From: Muricoccus roseus
GTDB taxonomy: Bacteria; Pseudomonadota; Alphaproteobacteria; Acetobacterales; Acetobacteraceae
Direction of reading: 5' to 3'
Length of the DNA stretch: 64,000 nt
Assembly (NCBI RefSeq): GCF_900141905.1
Contig: NZ_FQZF01000012.1
Coordinates: 1-64,000 of the forward strand
Part shown: one piece after another, positions 1 to 8,114 of the stretch
Numbering within the stretch: the stretch's first letter is position 1
Layout of the letters: every line of letters starts with the position of its first letter
Made by a program: the position numbers and the translations under genes
The notes under the pieces: model-generated
What the model saw: only the letters and a program-made list of their open reading frames with translations
Database searches by the model: none
Told to the model about the DNA's origin: nothing

Positions 1-267
1 CAGGTTATACTGCATCTGCTCCATCAGCTGCCGCTCGGAGCGGACCGAGAACAGGATCTGGATCAGGCTCGCTCGGATCAGCCGCTCGGGCGCAATCGAG
101 GGGCGGCCGAAGTCGGTGTAAAGCACCTCGAAATCGGCATCCAGGCTGGCCAGCGCCTCGTTCACCACCTGCCGGATCTTGCGCAGGGGATGCCGCGCCG
201 GGATGCGCGCCTCAAGATCGACGTAGCTGAACAGCGACCCGCTCGTCTCGTCCGTCCCCCGCATCAT
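1..267 (-). CDS. IS5-type transposase, N-terminal part (cut by window edge)
   Basis: Reading the minus strand from position 267 gives 89 uninterrupted codons that run off the left edge. The product begins MMRGTDETSGSLFSYVDL and continues with RHPLRKIR, GRPSIAPERL and SVRSERQLMEQ, the hallmark N-terminus of a large IS5-family transposase group (DUF772-type domain that precedes the DDE core). The catalytic residues would lie outside the window, so activity cannot be judged. Two adjacent ATGs (267 and 264) are possible starts. The gene points away from the catabolic operon that begins at 456, so the operon lies just behind the IS. Confidence 0.85.
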   Translation of the reverse strand, partial: MMRGTDETSGSLFSYVDLEARIPARHPLRKIRQVVNEALASLDADFEVLYTDFGRPSIAPERLIRASLIQILFSVRSERQLMEQMQYNL

Positions 268-356
268 CAACCCCGCGGTTGCCCTGCGGAGGTGAATCAT
301 GTTCCTCAAATCGCGTCGAGGGCCGACTTCTTCAGCAACCTGTTAGGGTGCGTCAT

Positions 357-384
357 CAGAGTTGACTCTGAAGTCACTTCAAGT
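357..384. repeat. Nested short inverted repeats at the presumed IS end
   Basis: Three overlapping small palindromes are visible: CAGAGT-TG-ACTCTG (357-370), GAAGT-C-ACTTC (370-380) and ACTT-C-AAGT (376-384). They sit between the transposase leader and the first catabolic gene. They may be the IS terminal inverted repeat, an operator for the operon, or both. Confidence 0.5.
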
Positions 385-389
385 ACCAT
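362..389 (+). promoter_or_regulatory. Candidate sigma70-type promoter for the 456-9163 operon
   Basis: TTGACT at 362-367 matches the -35 consensus at five of six bases, and after 16 nt TACCAT (384-389) matches the -10 box at four of six. It lies 66 nt before the first ATG and points into the operon. The spacer is made of the nested palindromes, so a repressor bound there would block it. No transcript data are available. Confidence 0.4.
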
Positions 390-455
390 TCGGTCACTCA
401 CTCGGTTTTCAAGGTCCAGCGGCGGGCAACGCGGCGGATTCACGGAGGATCGTCC

Positions 456-1424
456 ATGTCCATCCCGCGGCGCGCCGTCATGGCCGCCCTGACCCTCGCG
501 CCCCCGCTCCTGGCCGCGCGGCAGGCTGCCGCCCAGGGGCAGCCGGTCCGCGCCGTCTGCGGTTCCTCCCCCGGCAGCATCACCGACCTGATCGCGCGCA
601 TCGTGCAGCCCGGCCTCGCGCAGCGGCTGGGCCAGCCCGTGGTGGTGGACAACCGCCCCGGGGCCGGCGGCAACATCGCCGCGGAGTTCCTCGCCCGCTC
701 CGCGCCCGACGGCCAGACGATCATGGTCATCTCCGGCGGCATCCTGACGCTCAACCCCTATCTCTACCGGGACCTCCCCTTCGATCCGGTGCGCGACATC
801 CGCCTGGTGTCCCGCATCACCGCGGGCGGCTTCCTCCTCGCCGTCCCCAGCTCGATCGGGGTGACGGATGTGGATGGGCTGATCGCGCATCTGAAGCGCA
901 AGGGCGACGCCTCGAACTACGGCTCCCCCGGCATCGGCTTCGCCATGCATGTGGGCGCGGAGGTGTTCCTCAACGCCATCGGCGCGAAGGCGACCCATGT
1001 GCCGTATCGCGGCAGCGCGGCGGCCATCAACGCCCTCGCCTCCGGCGAAGTCGACTTCCTCTTCGACAGCCGCGGCACGCTGCTGCCGCAGGTGCAATCC
1101 GGCCAGCTCCGGGTCATCGCCAATGGTGGATCCCTGCCGGATCTTGTCTATCCCGACCTCCCCCGGCTCTCCGACCGCTACCCTGAGGTGGTGGTGCAGA
1201 GCTGGACCGCGATCGCCGCGCCGGCCGCCCTGCCGGACCCGCTCGTCCGCCGGCTGGACGATGCCACGCGCGCAACGCTTGAGGAGCCGGAGACGGCGGC
1301 GCGCCTCCGTGCGGTCGGGAATGGCCCCGCCTATCTCGGGCCGGAGGCGTTCAAGGCCTTCTTCGCCGAGGAGCGCGCCCGCGCCGCGCGCGGGGTGGAG
1401 CTGGCGGGGGTTCGCCCGCAATGA
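456..1424 (+). CDS. Bug/TctC-family periplasmic solute-binding protein
   Basis: A 322-residue protein with a clear Sec signal peptide (hydrophobic stretch about 8-25, cleavage after AAA near residue 26) and the Bug-family pattern: an early G/S-rich loop (SPGSITDLIARIV), the VDNRPGAGGN loop, a HVPYRGSAAAI motif and a C-terminal helix. Family members bind carboxylates such as citrate, terephthalate or aromatic acids in the periplasm for TctAB-type carriers. No tctA or tctB gene is nearby. The start is supported by GGAGG 9 nt upstream. It overlaps the next Bug gene by 4 nt (ATGA) and is the first gene of a nine-gene run. Ligand unknown. Confidence 0.93.
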   Translation: MSIPRRAVMAALTLAPPLLAARQAAAQGQPVRAVCGSSPGSITDLIARIVQPGLAQRLGQPVVVDNRPGAGGNIAAEFLARSAPDGQTIMVISGGILTLNPYLYRDLPFDPVRDIRLVSRITAGGFLLAVPSSIGVTDVDGLIAHLKRKGDASNYGSPGIGFAMHVGAEVFLNAIGAKATHVPYRGSAAAINALASGEVDFLFDSRGTLLPQVQSGQLRVIANGGSLPDLVYPDLPRLSDRYPEVVVQSWTAIAAPAALPDPLVRRLDDATRATLEEPETAARLRAVGNGPAYLGPEAFKAFFAEERARAARGVELAGVRPQ

Positions 1425-2392
1425 GGCCCATCCGACGCCACCTGCTGGCCGCCGCGGCGCTGGCCCCCTTCGTGCCGCGCCCATCCCAGGCACAGGCCTA
1501 CCCCACGCGGCCCGTCAAGCTGCTTGTGGGCTTCGCGCCGGGCGGGGCCACCGACATCGCGGCACGCCTGCTGCAGCCGCTTCTGGCCGAGGCCCTGGGT
1601 CAGCCCATCGTCGTCGAGAACCGCTCGGGTGGCGGCGGCAATGTCGCGACCGACCTGCTCGTCCACTCGGAGCGGGACGGGTACACGCTGATGCTGGCCA
1701 GCCCCGGGCAGCTTGTCGTCAACCCGCTGCTGGACCCCAGGTTCAACTTCGATGCCGCGCGGGACGTGACCGCGCTCGCGCAGGCCACCAGCGGCCCGCT
1801 CGTCCTGGTCGTGCCCGCGAGCTCCCCCTACCGCGACGCGCGCTCGCTGATCGACGCGGCGCGGGCCAGGCCGGGGAGGATGAACTACGCCTCGGCCGGC
1901 GTCGGCAGCTCCATGCACATCGCGGGCGAGATGCTGAAGGCGTATGGCGGGCTGGAGATCACCCATATCCCCTATCGCGGCAGCGGCCCCGCCATTACCG
2001 ACCTGGTGGCCGGCGCCGTGGACTTCATGATCGACAGCGTCTCCACCACCACGCCGCACCTTCGCAACGGCGTCCTGCGTGCGCTCGCCCAGACCGGCAG
2101 CGAGCCCTTCCAGGAGATGCCGGAGGTCCCGCTGCTGAAGGACATCGTGCCCGGGGTGGTGATCACGACCTGGCTCGGCATGGTCGGCCCCGCCGGCCTC
2201 CCCGCCCCCGTCGTCGCGCGGCTCTCCGCCGCGCTGCGGGGCGCGGTGCAGGGGCCCGTCTTCACGTCGCGGATGAAGGACCTCGGCAGCCAAGCCTACT
2301 GGGCCGGGCCGCAGGACTTCGCCGCCCATCTGGCCGCCGAGCGGCAGCGCGCGGCGGAGGTGATCCGCCGCGCCGGCATCCGACTGGAGTAG
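1421..2392 (+). CDS. Second Bug/TctC-family solute-binding protein
   Basis: A 323-residue paralogue of the preceding protein, with its own signal peptide (about residues 1-26, ending AQA) followed by YPTRPVKLLVGFAPGGATD, then VVENRSGGGGN and THIPYRGSGPAI, all canonical Bug-family segments. The start ATG lies inside the stop region of the upstream gene (4-nt overlap), so the two are translationally coupled. Tandem Bug genes without carrier genes suggest either two ligands of one pathway or use of a membrane carrier encoded elsewhere. The ligand cannot be deduced from sequence. Confidence 0.93.
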   Translation: MRPIRRHLLAAAALAPFVPRPSQAQAYPTRPVKLLVGFAPGGATDIAARLLQPLLAEALGQPIVVENRSGGGGNVATDLLVHSERDGYTLMLASPGQLVVNPLLDPRFNFDAARDVTALAQATSGPLVLVVPASSPYRDARSLIDAARARPGRMNYASAGVGSSMHIAGEMLKAYGGLEITHIPYRGSGPAITDLVAGAVDFMIDSVSTTTPHLRNGVLRALAQTGSEPFQEMPEVPLLKDIVPGVVITTWLGMVGPAGLPAPVVARLSAALRGAVQGPVFTSRMKDLGSQAYWAGPQDFAAHLAAERQRAAEVIRRAGIRLE

Positions 2393-2397
2393 ACGAG

Positions 2398-2793
2398 TTG
2401 GAACTCCTCGACCCATCCCTCTACGCCCCCTCGGGCGCCAACGACGGCGCCGTGCTGCTGGCACTGCGCGACCCCGCCACGGGCGCCCTCGCCTTCCCCC
2501 GCACGCCCTACGGCATCGGCGGGAGCGGCACGCCGGCCGAGGCGGCCGACGCCGTGGAGCTGAGCGGGCGGGGCGAGGTCCTGCTCTGCGTCACCGTGCA
2601 CCAGCCGCTCTCCCCGGGCATGAAGGTGCCGCTGCTCGTCGCCCGCCTGCGGCTGGAGGAGGGCATCGTGCTGGACGGCATCCTCGAGGGCACGGAGGAG
2701 CCCGCCCCCGGCACGAAGGTGCGGGCCGTGCTGGTGCCGGAGGAGCGGGAAGGCGGGCCGGTGCTCGCCTGCCGCTTCCGGGTGGCGGCATGA
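2398..2793 (+). CDS. OB-fold (DUF35-like) thiolase partner without zinc-ribbon cysteines
   Basis: Predicted 131-residue protein starting at TTG 2398, preceded by GGAG 8 nt upstream; no ATG or GTG fits. The second half (LLCVTVHQPLSPGMKVPLL to VLACRFRVAA) reads like the OB-fold of DUF35 proteins. In the usual family the N-terminal half carries a rubredoxin-like zinc ribbon with CxxC pairs; here the matching stretch (LLALRDPATGALAFPRTPYG) keeps the FP-RTPYG flavour but has no cysteine. DUF35 proteins form complexes with SCP2-type thiolases or aldolases such as Ltp2, and this gene overlaps the thiolase start by 4 nt, so a complex is likely. Assignment rests on pattern and context. Confidence 0.7.
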   Translation: MELLDPSLYAPSGANDGAVLLALRDPATGALAFPRTPYGIGGSGTPAEAADAVELSGRGEVLLCVTVHQPLSPGMKVPLLVARLRLEEGIVLDGILEGTEEPAPGTKVRAVLVPEEREGGPVLACRFRVAA

Positions 2794-3938
2794 GCGGCCT
2801 GGCCTCCATGCGCCCCGTGCGCGTCGTCGGCATCGGGATGCACCCCTACCAGTTCCCGACCGAGACGCCCTACGTCACCCTCGGCCTGACCGCCTTGCGC
2901 CAGGCGCTCGGGGATGCCGGGCTGTCCTGGCCGGACGTGACCTTCGCCGCCATCGGCACCGGCGCCATCGGCATGGCCGCAGGGCGCGTGATGCTGCGCC
3001 ATATCGGCTCCACGGGGCTGGAGGTGATGCAGATCGAGAACGCCTCCGCCTCCGGCTCCTCCGCCTTCCGCAGCGCCTGCCTGATGGTCGCCAGCGGCCA
3101 GCACGAGATCGCGCTGGCGCTCGGCGTCGACAAGTTCGGCACGGCGCAGCGCGCGGCGCATAAGGACGGCATCCCCCGCCTTACGCCGGCCGCCGAAATC
3201 CCGGCCGTGAAATTCGCCCTCATGGCGCGCGCCTGGCGCGACCGCTACGGGCTGACGCGGGAGGACATGGCCCGGGTGGCCGTGAAGAACCACGGCAACG
3301 CGGCGCGCAACCCCTACGCCCAGTTCCGCAAGCCGCGCACGCTGGAGCAGGTGCTGAACTCCAACCCCGTGGCCGGTGACCTCACCTCATTGCAATGCAC
3401 CCCGCGCGGCGAGGGCGCGGCGGCGGTGATCGTGGCGAGCGAGGAGGCCATCCGAAGGCACGGGCTCGACCGCGGCCGGGCGATCCGCGTGCTGTCCTCC
3501 GTCTCCTCCTCCGAGCACGCGGTGGCGGATGAGGGCTGGAGCCTCGTCGAGATGGTGCAACGCTCCGGCCTCTCCGCGCTGGCGGCGGCGGGGGTGGGCA
3601 TGGAGGAGATCGACATCATCGAGCTCCACGACGCCTTCACCATCGAGGAGATCGTCTATGCGGAGGCGCTCGGCCTCTGCCCTCTCGGCGAAGGCGCGGC
3701 GCAACTCCGCGAGGGCAAGTGGGACATCGGCGGCGGGGGCTGCGCGGTGAATCCCTCGGGCGGGCTGCTCGGCATGGGCCACCCGATCGGGCCCACCGGC
3801 GCGGGGCAGGTCGCGGAGATCGTCCGACAGCTGCGCGGCGAGGCGGAGGGTCGGCAGCACCCCGGCGCGCGCACGGCATTGGCACACATGATCGGGCTGG
3901 GCTCCGTGGCCGTCGGCCACGTGCTGCAGCGGGATTGA
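2790..3938 (+). CDS. SCP2-type thiolase-family protein with Ser at the nucleophile position
   Basis: A 382-residue thiolase-fold protein. The N-terminal half holds ENASASGSSA (residues 83-91), where family members normally have ENACASGxxA; the nucleophilic Cys is therefore Ser86. The C-terminal half keeps the HDAFT motif, NPSGGLLGMGHPIGPTGAGQ and HMIGLG, typical of the SCP-x/SCP2 branch. Lacking the Cys, it is unlikely to form a classical acyl-enzyme; related thiolase-fold proteins paired with DUF35 partners act as aldolases on CoA thioesters. Its ATG overlaps the upstream OB-fold gene. Predicted role: carbon-carbon cleavage or condensation on a CoA ester. The substrate is unknown. Confidence 0.88.
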   Translation: MSGLASMRPVRVVGIGMHPYQFPTETPYVTLGLTALRQALGDAGLSWPDVTFAAIGTGAIGMAAGRVMLRHIGSTGLEVMQIENASASGSSAFRSACLMVASGQHEIALALGVDKFGTAQRAAHKDGIPRLTPAAEIPAVKFALMARAWRDRYGLTREDMARVAVKNHGNAARNPYAQFRKPRTLEQVLNSNPVAGDLTSLQCTPRGEGAAAVIVASEEAIRRHGLDRGRAIRVLSSVSSSEHAVADEGWSLVEMVQRSGLSALAAAGVGMEEIDIIELHDAFTIEEIVYAEALGLCPLGEGAAQLREGKWDIGGGGCAVNPSGGLLGMGHPIGPTGAGQVAEIVRQLRGEAEGRQHPGARTALAHMIGLGSVAVGHVLQRD

Positions 3939-3949
3939 GGGAGAGGCGG

Positions 3950-4744
3950 ATGCGCGAGGAAATGGGAACGCTGATCTACGAATCAGCGGATGGCGTCGCC
4001 GTCGTGACCCTGAACCGGCCGGACCGGATGAACGCCATCGGCGGCACGATGAAGGAGGACCTGGCCACCGCTTTCTTCAGGCTGGCCAAGGAGGATGCGG
4101 GCCTGCGCTGCGTCATCCTCACCGGCGCGGGGGACCGCGCCTTCTGCGCCGGCGCCGACATCAAGGAGCGGGCGGAGCTGCGCCGCAGCGGGCCGGAGTA
4201 CTTCATGGCCCAGAAGGCCACGCACCAGCTGATCCGCGGCATGATGGAGTTCGAGCGCCCGCTGATCGCCGCCATCAACGGCGTGGCGCTCGGCGGCGGG
4301 ATGGAGTTGGCCCTGACCGCCGACATCCGCTACGCCGCCGCCCATGCGAAGCTGGGCCTGCCGGAGGTACGCCTGGGGGCCATCCCCGGCGCCGGCGGCA
4401 CGCAGACCCTGCCGCGGGTCGTCGGGGCGAGCATGGCCAAGGAGCTGATGTTCACCGCCGAGCACATGACGGCGGAGAAGGCACTGGCCATCGGGCTCGT
4501 GAGCAAGGTGGTGGAGGCCGACGTGCTCGGGGCCGCCATGGAGACGGCCCGCAGGATTGCCGAGATGCCGCCGCTCGCGGTGGCCTTCGCGAAGCGCGCG
4601 GTGAATGCGGGGATGCAGGGCGGGCTTGAGGCCGGCTTCGAGTTCGAGCGCTACGCCGCCGGCATGCTGACCGACAGCGAAGACCGCCGCGAGGGCTTCC
4701 GCGCCTTCGTCGAGAAACGCAAGCCCGTCTATGTCGGGCGCTGA
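3950..4744 (+). CDS. Enoyl-CoA hydratase (crotonase family)
   Basis: A 264-residue crotonase. Visible are NRPDRMNAIG, the CoA/oxyanion segment FCAGADIKE, NGVALGGGMELALTADI with the first catalytic Glu, and PEVRLGAIPGAGGTQ with the second catalytic Glu. Both acid/base residues are present, so true hydration of 2-enoyl-CoA is expected. ATG 3950 is chosen because GGGAGAGG lies just upstream; a second in-frame ATG is at 3962. It sits 11 nt after the thiolase gene and 9 nt before an SDR, consistent with a beta-oxidation-like sequence of steps. Substrate chain unknown. Confidence 0.92.
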   Translation: MREEMGTLIYESADGVAVVTLNRPDRMNAIGGTMKEDLATAFFRLAKEDAGLRCVILTGAGDRAFCAGADIKERAELRRSGPEYFMAQKATHQLIRGMMEFERPLIAAINGVALGGGMELALTADIRYAAAHAKLGLPEVRLGAIPGAGGTQTLPRVVGASMAKELMFTAEHMTAEKALAIGLVSKVVEADVLGAAMETARRIAEMPPLAVAFAKRAVNAGMQGGLEAGFEFERYAAGMLTDSEDRREGFRAFVEKRKPVYVGR

Positions 4745-4753
4745 GGGAACGTC

Positions 4754-5569
4754 ATGGAACTGAACCTGAAGGGCAAGGTCGCGCTGGTCACGGGCGGCGG
4801 CCAGGGCGTCGGCCGCGCCATCTGCAAGGAACTGGCCGCGGAGGGCGCGAAGGTGATCGTCAACGATCTCTTCCCCGAGCGGGCGGAGGCGGTGGCGCAG
4901 GAGATCCGCGATGCCGGCGGCGAGGCCGTGGCCTCGCCGGGGGATATCACCCAGGTGGAATCCGTGAACGCGCTCGTCGCGAAGGGCCGCGAGGCCTTAG
5001 GGCCCATCGCCATCCTCGTGAACAACGCGGGCGTCACGCCCGAGCGCCGCGCCAAGGGCGGGATGCCGCCGCTCTTCGTCGATACGCCGGACCGCGAGAT
5101 GCACCAGACGGTGGAGCTGAACGTCTTCGGCACGATGTATTGCTGCCGCGCCGTCCTGCCCGACATGGTCGCGCAGAAATGGGGCCGAGTGATCTCCATC
5201 GCCTCCGAGGCCGGCCGCATCGGCGAGGCGCGGCTGGCCGCCTATTCCGGCGCCAAGGCCGCGATCATAGGCCTGACCAAGGCGCTGGCGAAGGAGCATG
5301 GCCGGGACCGCGTCACCGTCAATGTCGTCGTGCTCGGGGCCGTCTCGCACGAGGGCATCGCGCCCGGCCAGGCGACGAGCGCCGATGCCACGCCGGAGAA
5401 CAACGAGCGCCTGGCGAAGATGCTGAACGCCTATCCCTCCGCCAAGGGCCTCGGCCGCCTCTCCCGGCCGGAGGATGTCAGCGGGGTCGTGGCCTTCCTC
5501 GCCTCCGACCGCGCGGCCTTCGTCACCGGCCAGCATATCGGCGCGAGCGGCGGCTACGCGATGCCCTGA
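4754..5569 (+). CDS. SDR-family dehydrogenase (3-hydroxyacyl-CoA dehydrogenase-like role)
   Basis: A 271-residue classical short-chain dehydrogenase/reductase. It has TGGGQGVGRAI (Rossmann TGxxxGxG, about residues 14-24), NNAG near residue 93, the catalytic YSGAK (YxxxK) near 160 and a C-terminal GASGGYAMP. An Asp-rich position (NDLFPERA) after beta-2 suggests NAD(H) preference. Coming right after an enoyl-CoA hydratase it is a good candidate for oxidising the 3-hydroxyacyl-CoA formed there, but SDR substrates cannot be read from sequence. Start ATG 4754 has a GAGGGAACG leader. Confidence 0.9.
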   Translation: MELNLKGKVALVTGGGQGVGRAICKELAAEGAKVIVNDLFPERAEAVAQEIRDAGGEAVASPGDITQVESVNALVAKGREALGPIAILVNNAGVTPERRAKGGMPPLFVDTPDREMHQTVELNVFGTMYCCRAVLPDMVAQKWGRVISIASEAGRIGEARLAAYSGAKAAIIGLTKALAKEHGRDRVTVNVVVLGAVSHEGIAPGQATSADATPENNERLAKMLNAYPSAKGLGRLSRPEDVSGVVAFLASDRAAFVTGQHIGASGGYAMP

Positions 5570-5580
5570 GGAGCAGCGCC

Positions 5581-6597
5581 ATGCATCCCCCCGTCTTCCG
5601 CACGCGCATCACGGAACTGTTCGGCATCCGCCACCCCATCCTCGCGGGCGGGCTGATGTGGCTCTCGGACGCGAGCTACGTCGCCGCCGTGGTGCGGGCG
5701 GGGGGCATGGCCTTCCTCACGCCCCGCTCCTTCCCCGGGCCCGGCGCCTTCGCGCGGGAGCTGGTGCGCTGCCGCGAGCTGTGCGACGGCCTGCCCTTTG
5801 GCGTGAACCTCAACGTCTCACGGGTGGAGAACCACAACCTCCACCTCGACGAGTGGCTGGACCTCTCCCTCCGCGCCGGCGTCCGCCACTTCGAGACGGT
5901 GGGGCGCGCGCCAGGGGACCTGATCCACCGGATCCACGAGGCCGGCGGCTTGGCCATCCACAAATGCCCCCTGCTCCGCCACGCGCTGAACGCGGAACGC
6001 GCGGGAGCGGACGCCATCACCATCATCGGGCGGGAGGCGGGCGGCCATCCCGGCAATGCGGAACTCTCCTCCTTCGTCGTCGCGCCCATGGCCGCGCGAA
6101 GCCTGCGCGTCCCACTGGTGATCGGCGGCGGGATCGGGAGCGGGGACGGGGTCCTGGCCGCCCTGGCCGCTGGCGCGGAGGGCGTGCTGCTCGGCTCCCG
6201 CCTGCTGGCGGCCGAGGAGGTCTGGGCACACCCGGCCTACAAGGCCCGGATCGTCGCAGCCGAGCACGATTCCTCCGTCCTGACCTTCTCCGGCACCCAT
6301 CCCATGGGTGCCTGGCGCGTGCTGGAAAACGAGGCCGCGCGGGAGGTGCTGCGGCGGGAGGCGGCGGGCGCCCGCAGCTACGAGGAGTTCGCCGACCTCG
6401 TGGGGGGCACGAAGTCACGCGACCACGCCTACCGGAACGGCGAGGTGGAGCGCGGGATGCTGTCCTGCGGCCCCGCCGCCGCCTTCACCGGGGCGGTGGA
6501 ACCGATGGAGACGATCATCGACACGCTGATGGCGGAGGCCGTGGCGGCCGGCCGTCGTCTCAGCCGCCTCGGCGCGATGGACCCCGTGGACGCATGA
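5581..6597 (+). CDS. Nitronate monooxygenase-family flavoprotein
   Basis: A 338-residue FMN-binding TIM-barrel protein. It begins RITELFGIRHPILAGG, the standard start of NAD(P)H-dependent flavin oxidoreductases/nitronate monooxygenases, and carries the signature REAGGHPG, VIGGGIGSGDGVLAALAAGA and GVLLGSRLLA (phosphate-binding loop). Within CoA operons such proteins often act as enoyl reductases or monooxygenases of unknown substrate, so the nitronate label is only a family name. GAGGAG lies 8 nt before ATG 5581. Its stop overlaps the next gene (ATGA). Confidence 0.9.
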   Translation: MHPPVFRTRITELFGIRHPILAGGLMWLSDASYVAAVVRAGGMAFLTPRSFPGPGAFARELVRCRELCDGLPFGVNLNVSRVENHNLHLDEWLDLSLRAGVRHFETVGRAPGDLIHRIHEAGGLAIHKCPLLRHALNAERAGADAITIIGREAGGHPGNAELSSFVVAPMAARSLRVPLVIGGGIGSGDGVLAALAAGAEGVLLGSRLLAAEEVWAHPAYKARIVAAEHDSSVLTFSGTHPMGAWRVLENEAAREVLRREAAGARSYEEFADLVGGTKSRDHAYRNGEVERGMLSCGPAAAFTGAVEPMETIIDTLMAEAVAAGRRLSRLGAMDPVDA

Positions 6598-8114
6598 GCC
6601 AGACGATCATCTTCGGCGCCGCCGCCATCCGCGGAGAGGCGCTGCGCGACGGCGCGGTCCGCGCGGCTTCGGGGCTGGCGGCGCTGGGCGTCGTGCCGGG
6701 CGACCGGATCGCCGTGATGATGCGGAACGAGCCCGCTTATCTCGAGGTCATCCTGGCCGCGGATCGGCTCGGCGCGGCGCTGGTGGCGATCAACTGGCAT
6801 TTCCGCACGGACGAGGCCGCGCATGTGCTGACGGATAGCGGGGCCCGCGTGCTGATCGTGCATGCCGACCTCCTACCCTCGATCGCCGCCTCGGTGCCGG
6901 GTGATGTGACGGTGATCGTCGCGCCGACGCCGCCCGAGGTCCTGGAAGCCTACGGGATCGGCGCAGCTCCCGCCGTTCCGCCCGGTGTGCTGGACTGGCC
7001 GGGCTGGCGCGATGCGCACCCGCCCCGGACCGCACCGACACCGCCCTCCCTGGGCATGATGCTCTACACCTCCGGCACCACTGGACGGGCCAAGGGGGTG
7101 CGCCGGCTTCCCGGAACACCGGAGCAGCACGATTCCGCACGGCGCATCCGCAACCTCGTGGGGGGCGCGCGGCAGGGGATGCGAACCGCAGTGGTCGGCC
7201 CGCTCTACCATGCCGGCCCGGCCTCCAGCGCACGCGTGGCACTCGCCCAGGCCGAGCTGATCGTGGTCATGCCGCGTTTCGACGCCGAGGGTCTGCTCCG
7301 GGCGATCGAGGAGCACCGGCTGACCCACCTTGCCCTGGTGCCGATCATGCTGGTGCGGCTGCTGAAGCTGCCCGAGCCGGTGCGCGCCCGTTACGACGTC
7401 TCCTCGCTCGAAGGCGTCACCCATGGTGGCTCCGCCTGCGCGCCGAAGGTGAAGCGCGGCATGATCGAGTGGTGGGGTCCGATCCTCTCCGAAACCTACG
7501 GCTCCACGGAAGCCAGCCTCATCGCCGCCTCCCGCTCGGAGGAATGGCTGCGGTTCCCCGGCACGGTCGGGCGCGCCCTGCCCGGCACCTCCATCCGCAT
7601 CCTCGACGAGGACGGCCGCGTTCTGCCGCCGGGCGAGGTCGGCGAGATCTACGTCGATTCCGGGCCGAACGCGCTTCCCTTCACCTACCACAACATGCCC
7701 GAGGAGCGCGCCCAGGTGGAGCGGGACGGGCATGTCACCAACGGCGATGTCGGCTACCTGAACGAGGAGGGCTTCCTCTTCATCACCGAACGCAAGCGGG
7801 ACATGGTCATCTCCGGCGGCGTGAACATCTATCCCGCCGAGATCGAGGCCGCGCTCATCACCCATCCCGGCGTGCTGGACTGCGCCGTCTTCGGCGTGCC
7901 GGATGCCGAATACGGCGAGGCCCTGGTCGCGGCGGTACAGCCGCACAAAGGCGCCGCAGCCTCCGCACAGCAGCTGCGGGAGCACCTGAGGGAACATCTG
8001 GCCGGCTACAAGGTCCCGAGGCGCATCTGGCTGGTGGATGACATGCCGCGGGACAGCATGGGGAAGGTGTTCAAGCGTCGGCTTCGCGAGGCCTATGCCG
8101 GCGTGAACGCGTGA
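6594..8114 (+). CDS. AMP-forming acyl-CoA synthetase (ANL superfamily)
   Basis: A 506-residue adenylate-forming ligase. Motifs: P-loop YTSGTTGRAKGV (about 154-165), SETYGSTEA (A5), NGDVGYLNEEGFLFITERKRDM (A7-A8 region, shown in the sequence as TNGDVGYL and ITERKRDM), the hinge and SGGVNIYPAEIE, and the C-terminal catalytic lysine in DSMGKVFKRRLR. It should activate a carboxylic acid to its CoA thioester and is the likely entry step for the operon. The stretch after the P-loop (RRLPGTPEQ) differs from common fatty-acyl or benzoate ligases. The ATG overlaps the previous stop by 4 nt. Confidence 0.93.
   Translation: MSQTIIFGAAAIRGEALRDGAVRAASGLAALGVVPGDRIAVMMRNEPAYLEVILAADRLGAALVAINWHFRTDEAAHVLTDSGARVLIVHADLLPSIAASVPGDVTVIVAPTPPEVLEAYGIGAAPAVPPGVLDWPGWRDAHPPRTAPTPPSLGMMLYTSGTTGRAKGVRRLPGTPEQHDSARRIRNLVGGARQGMRTAVVGPLYHAGPASSARVALAQAELIVVMPRFDAEGLLRAIEEHRLTHLALVPIMLVRLLKLPEPVRARYDVSSLEGVTHGGSACAPKVKRGMIEWWGPILSETYGSTEASLIAASRSEEWLRFPGTVGRALPGTSIRILDEDGRVLPPGEVGEIYVDSGPNALPFTYHNMPEERAQVERDGHVTNGDVGYLNEEGFLFITERKRDMVISGGVNIYPAEIEAALITHPGVLDCAVFGVPDAEYGEALVAAVQPHKGAAASAQQLREHLREHLAGYKVPRRIWLVDDMPRDSMGKVFKRRLREAYAGVNA

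Larger units (their letters stand above)
1..384 (-). mobile_element. IS5-family insertion sequence, left part only
   Basis: The transposase reading frame (1-267) plus its non-coding leader marks an IS element that extends beyond the left edge. The outer end is not certain: the strongest candidate boundary is the cluster of nested palindromes at 357-384, but the matching second inverted repeat is outside the window, so the right limit given here is an estimate. No target-site duplication can be tested. Confidence 0.5.

Noticed and set aside
949-2392. Upstream extension of the OB-fold gene frame through the second Bug gene
   Set aside because: Only the part after 2398 resembles a protein family; the earlier part is a shadow of the Bug gene, which is unambiguous in its own frame.
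2790-3938. Frameshift or pseudogene as explanation of the altered thiolase active site
   Set aside because: The reading frame is intact end to end with all other motifs; the change is a clean codon substitution.
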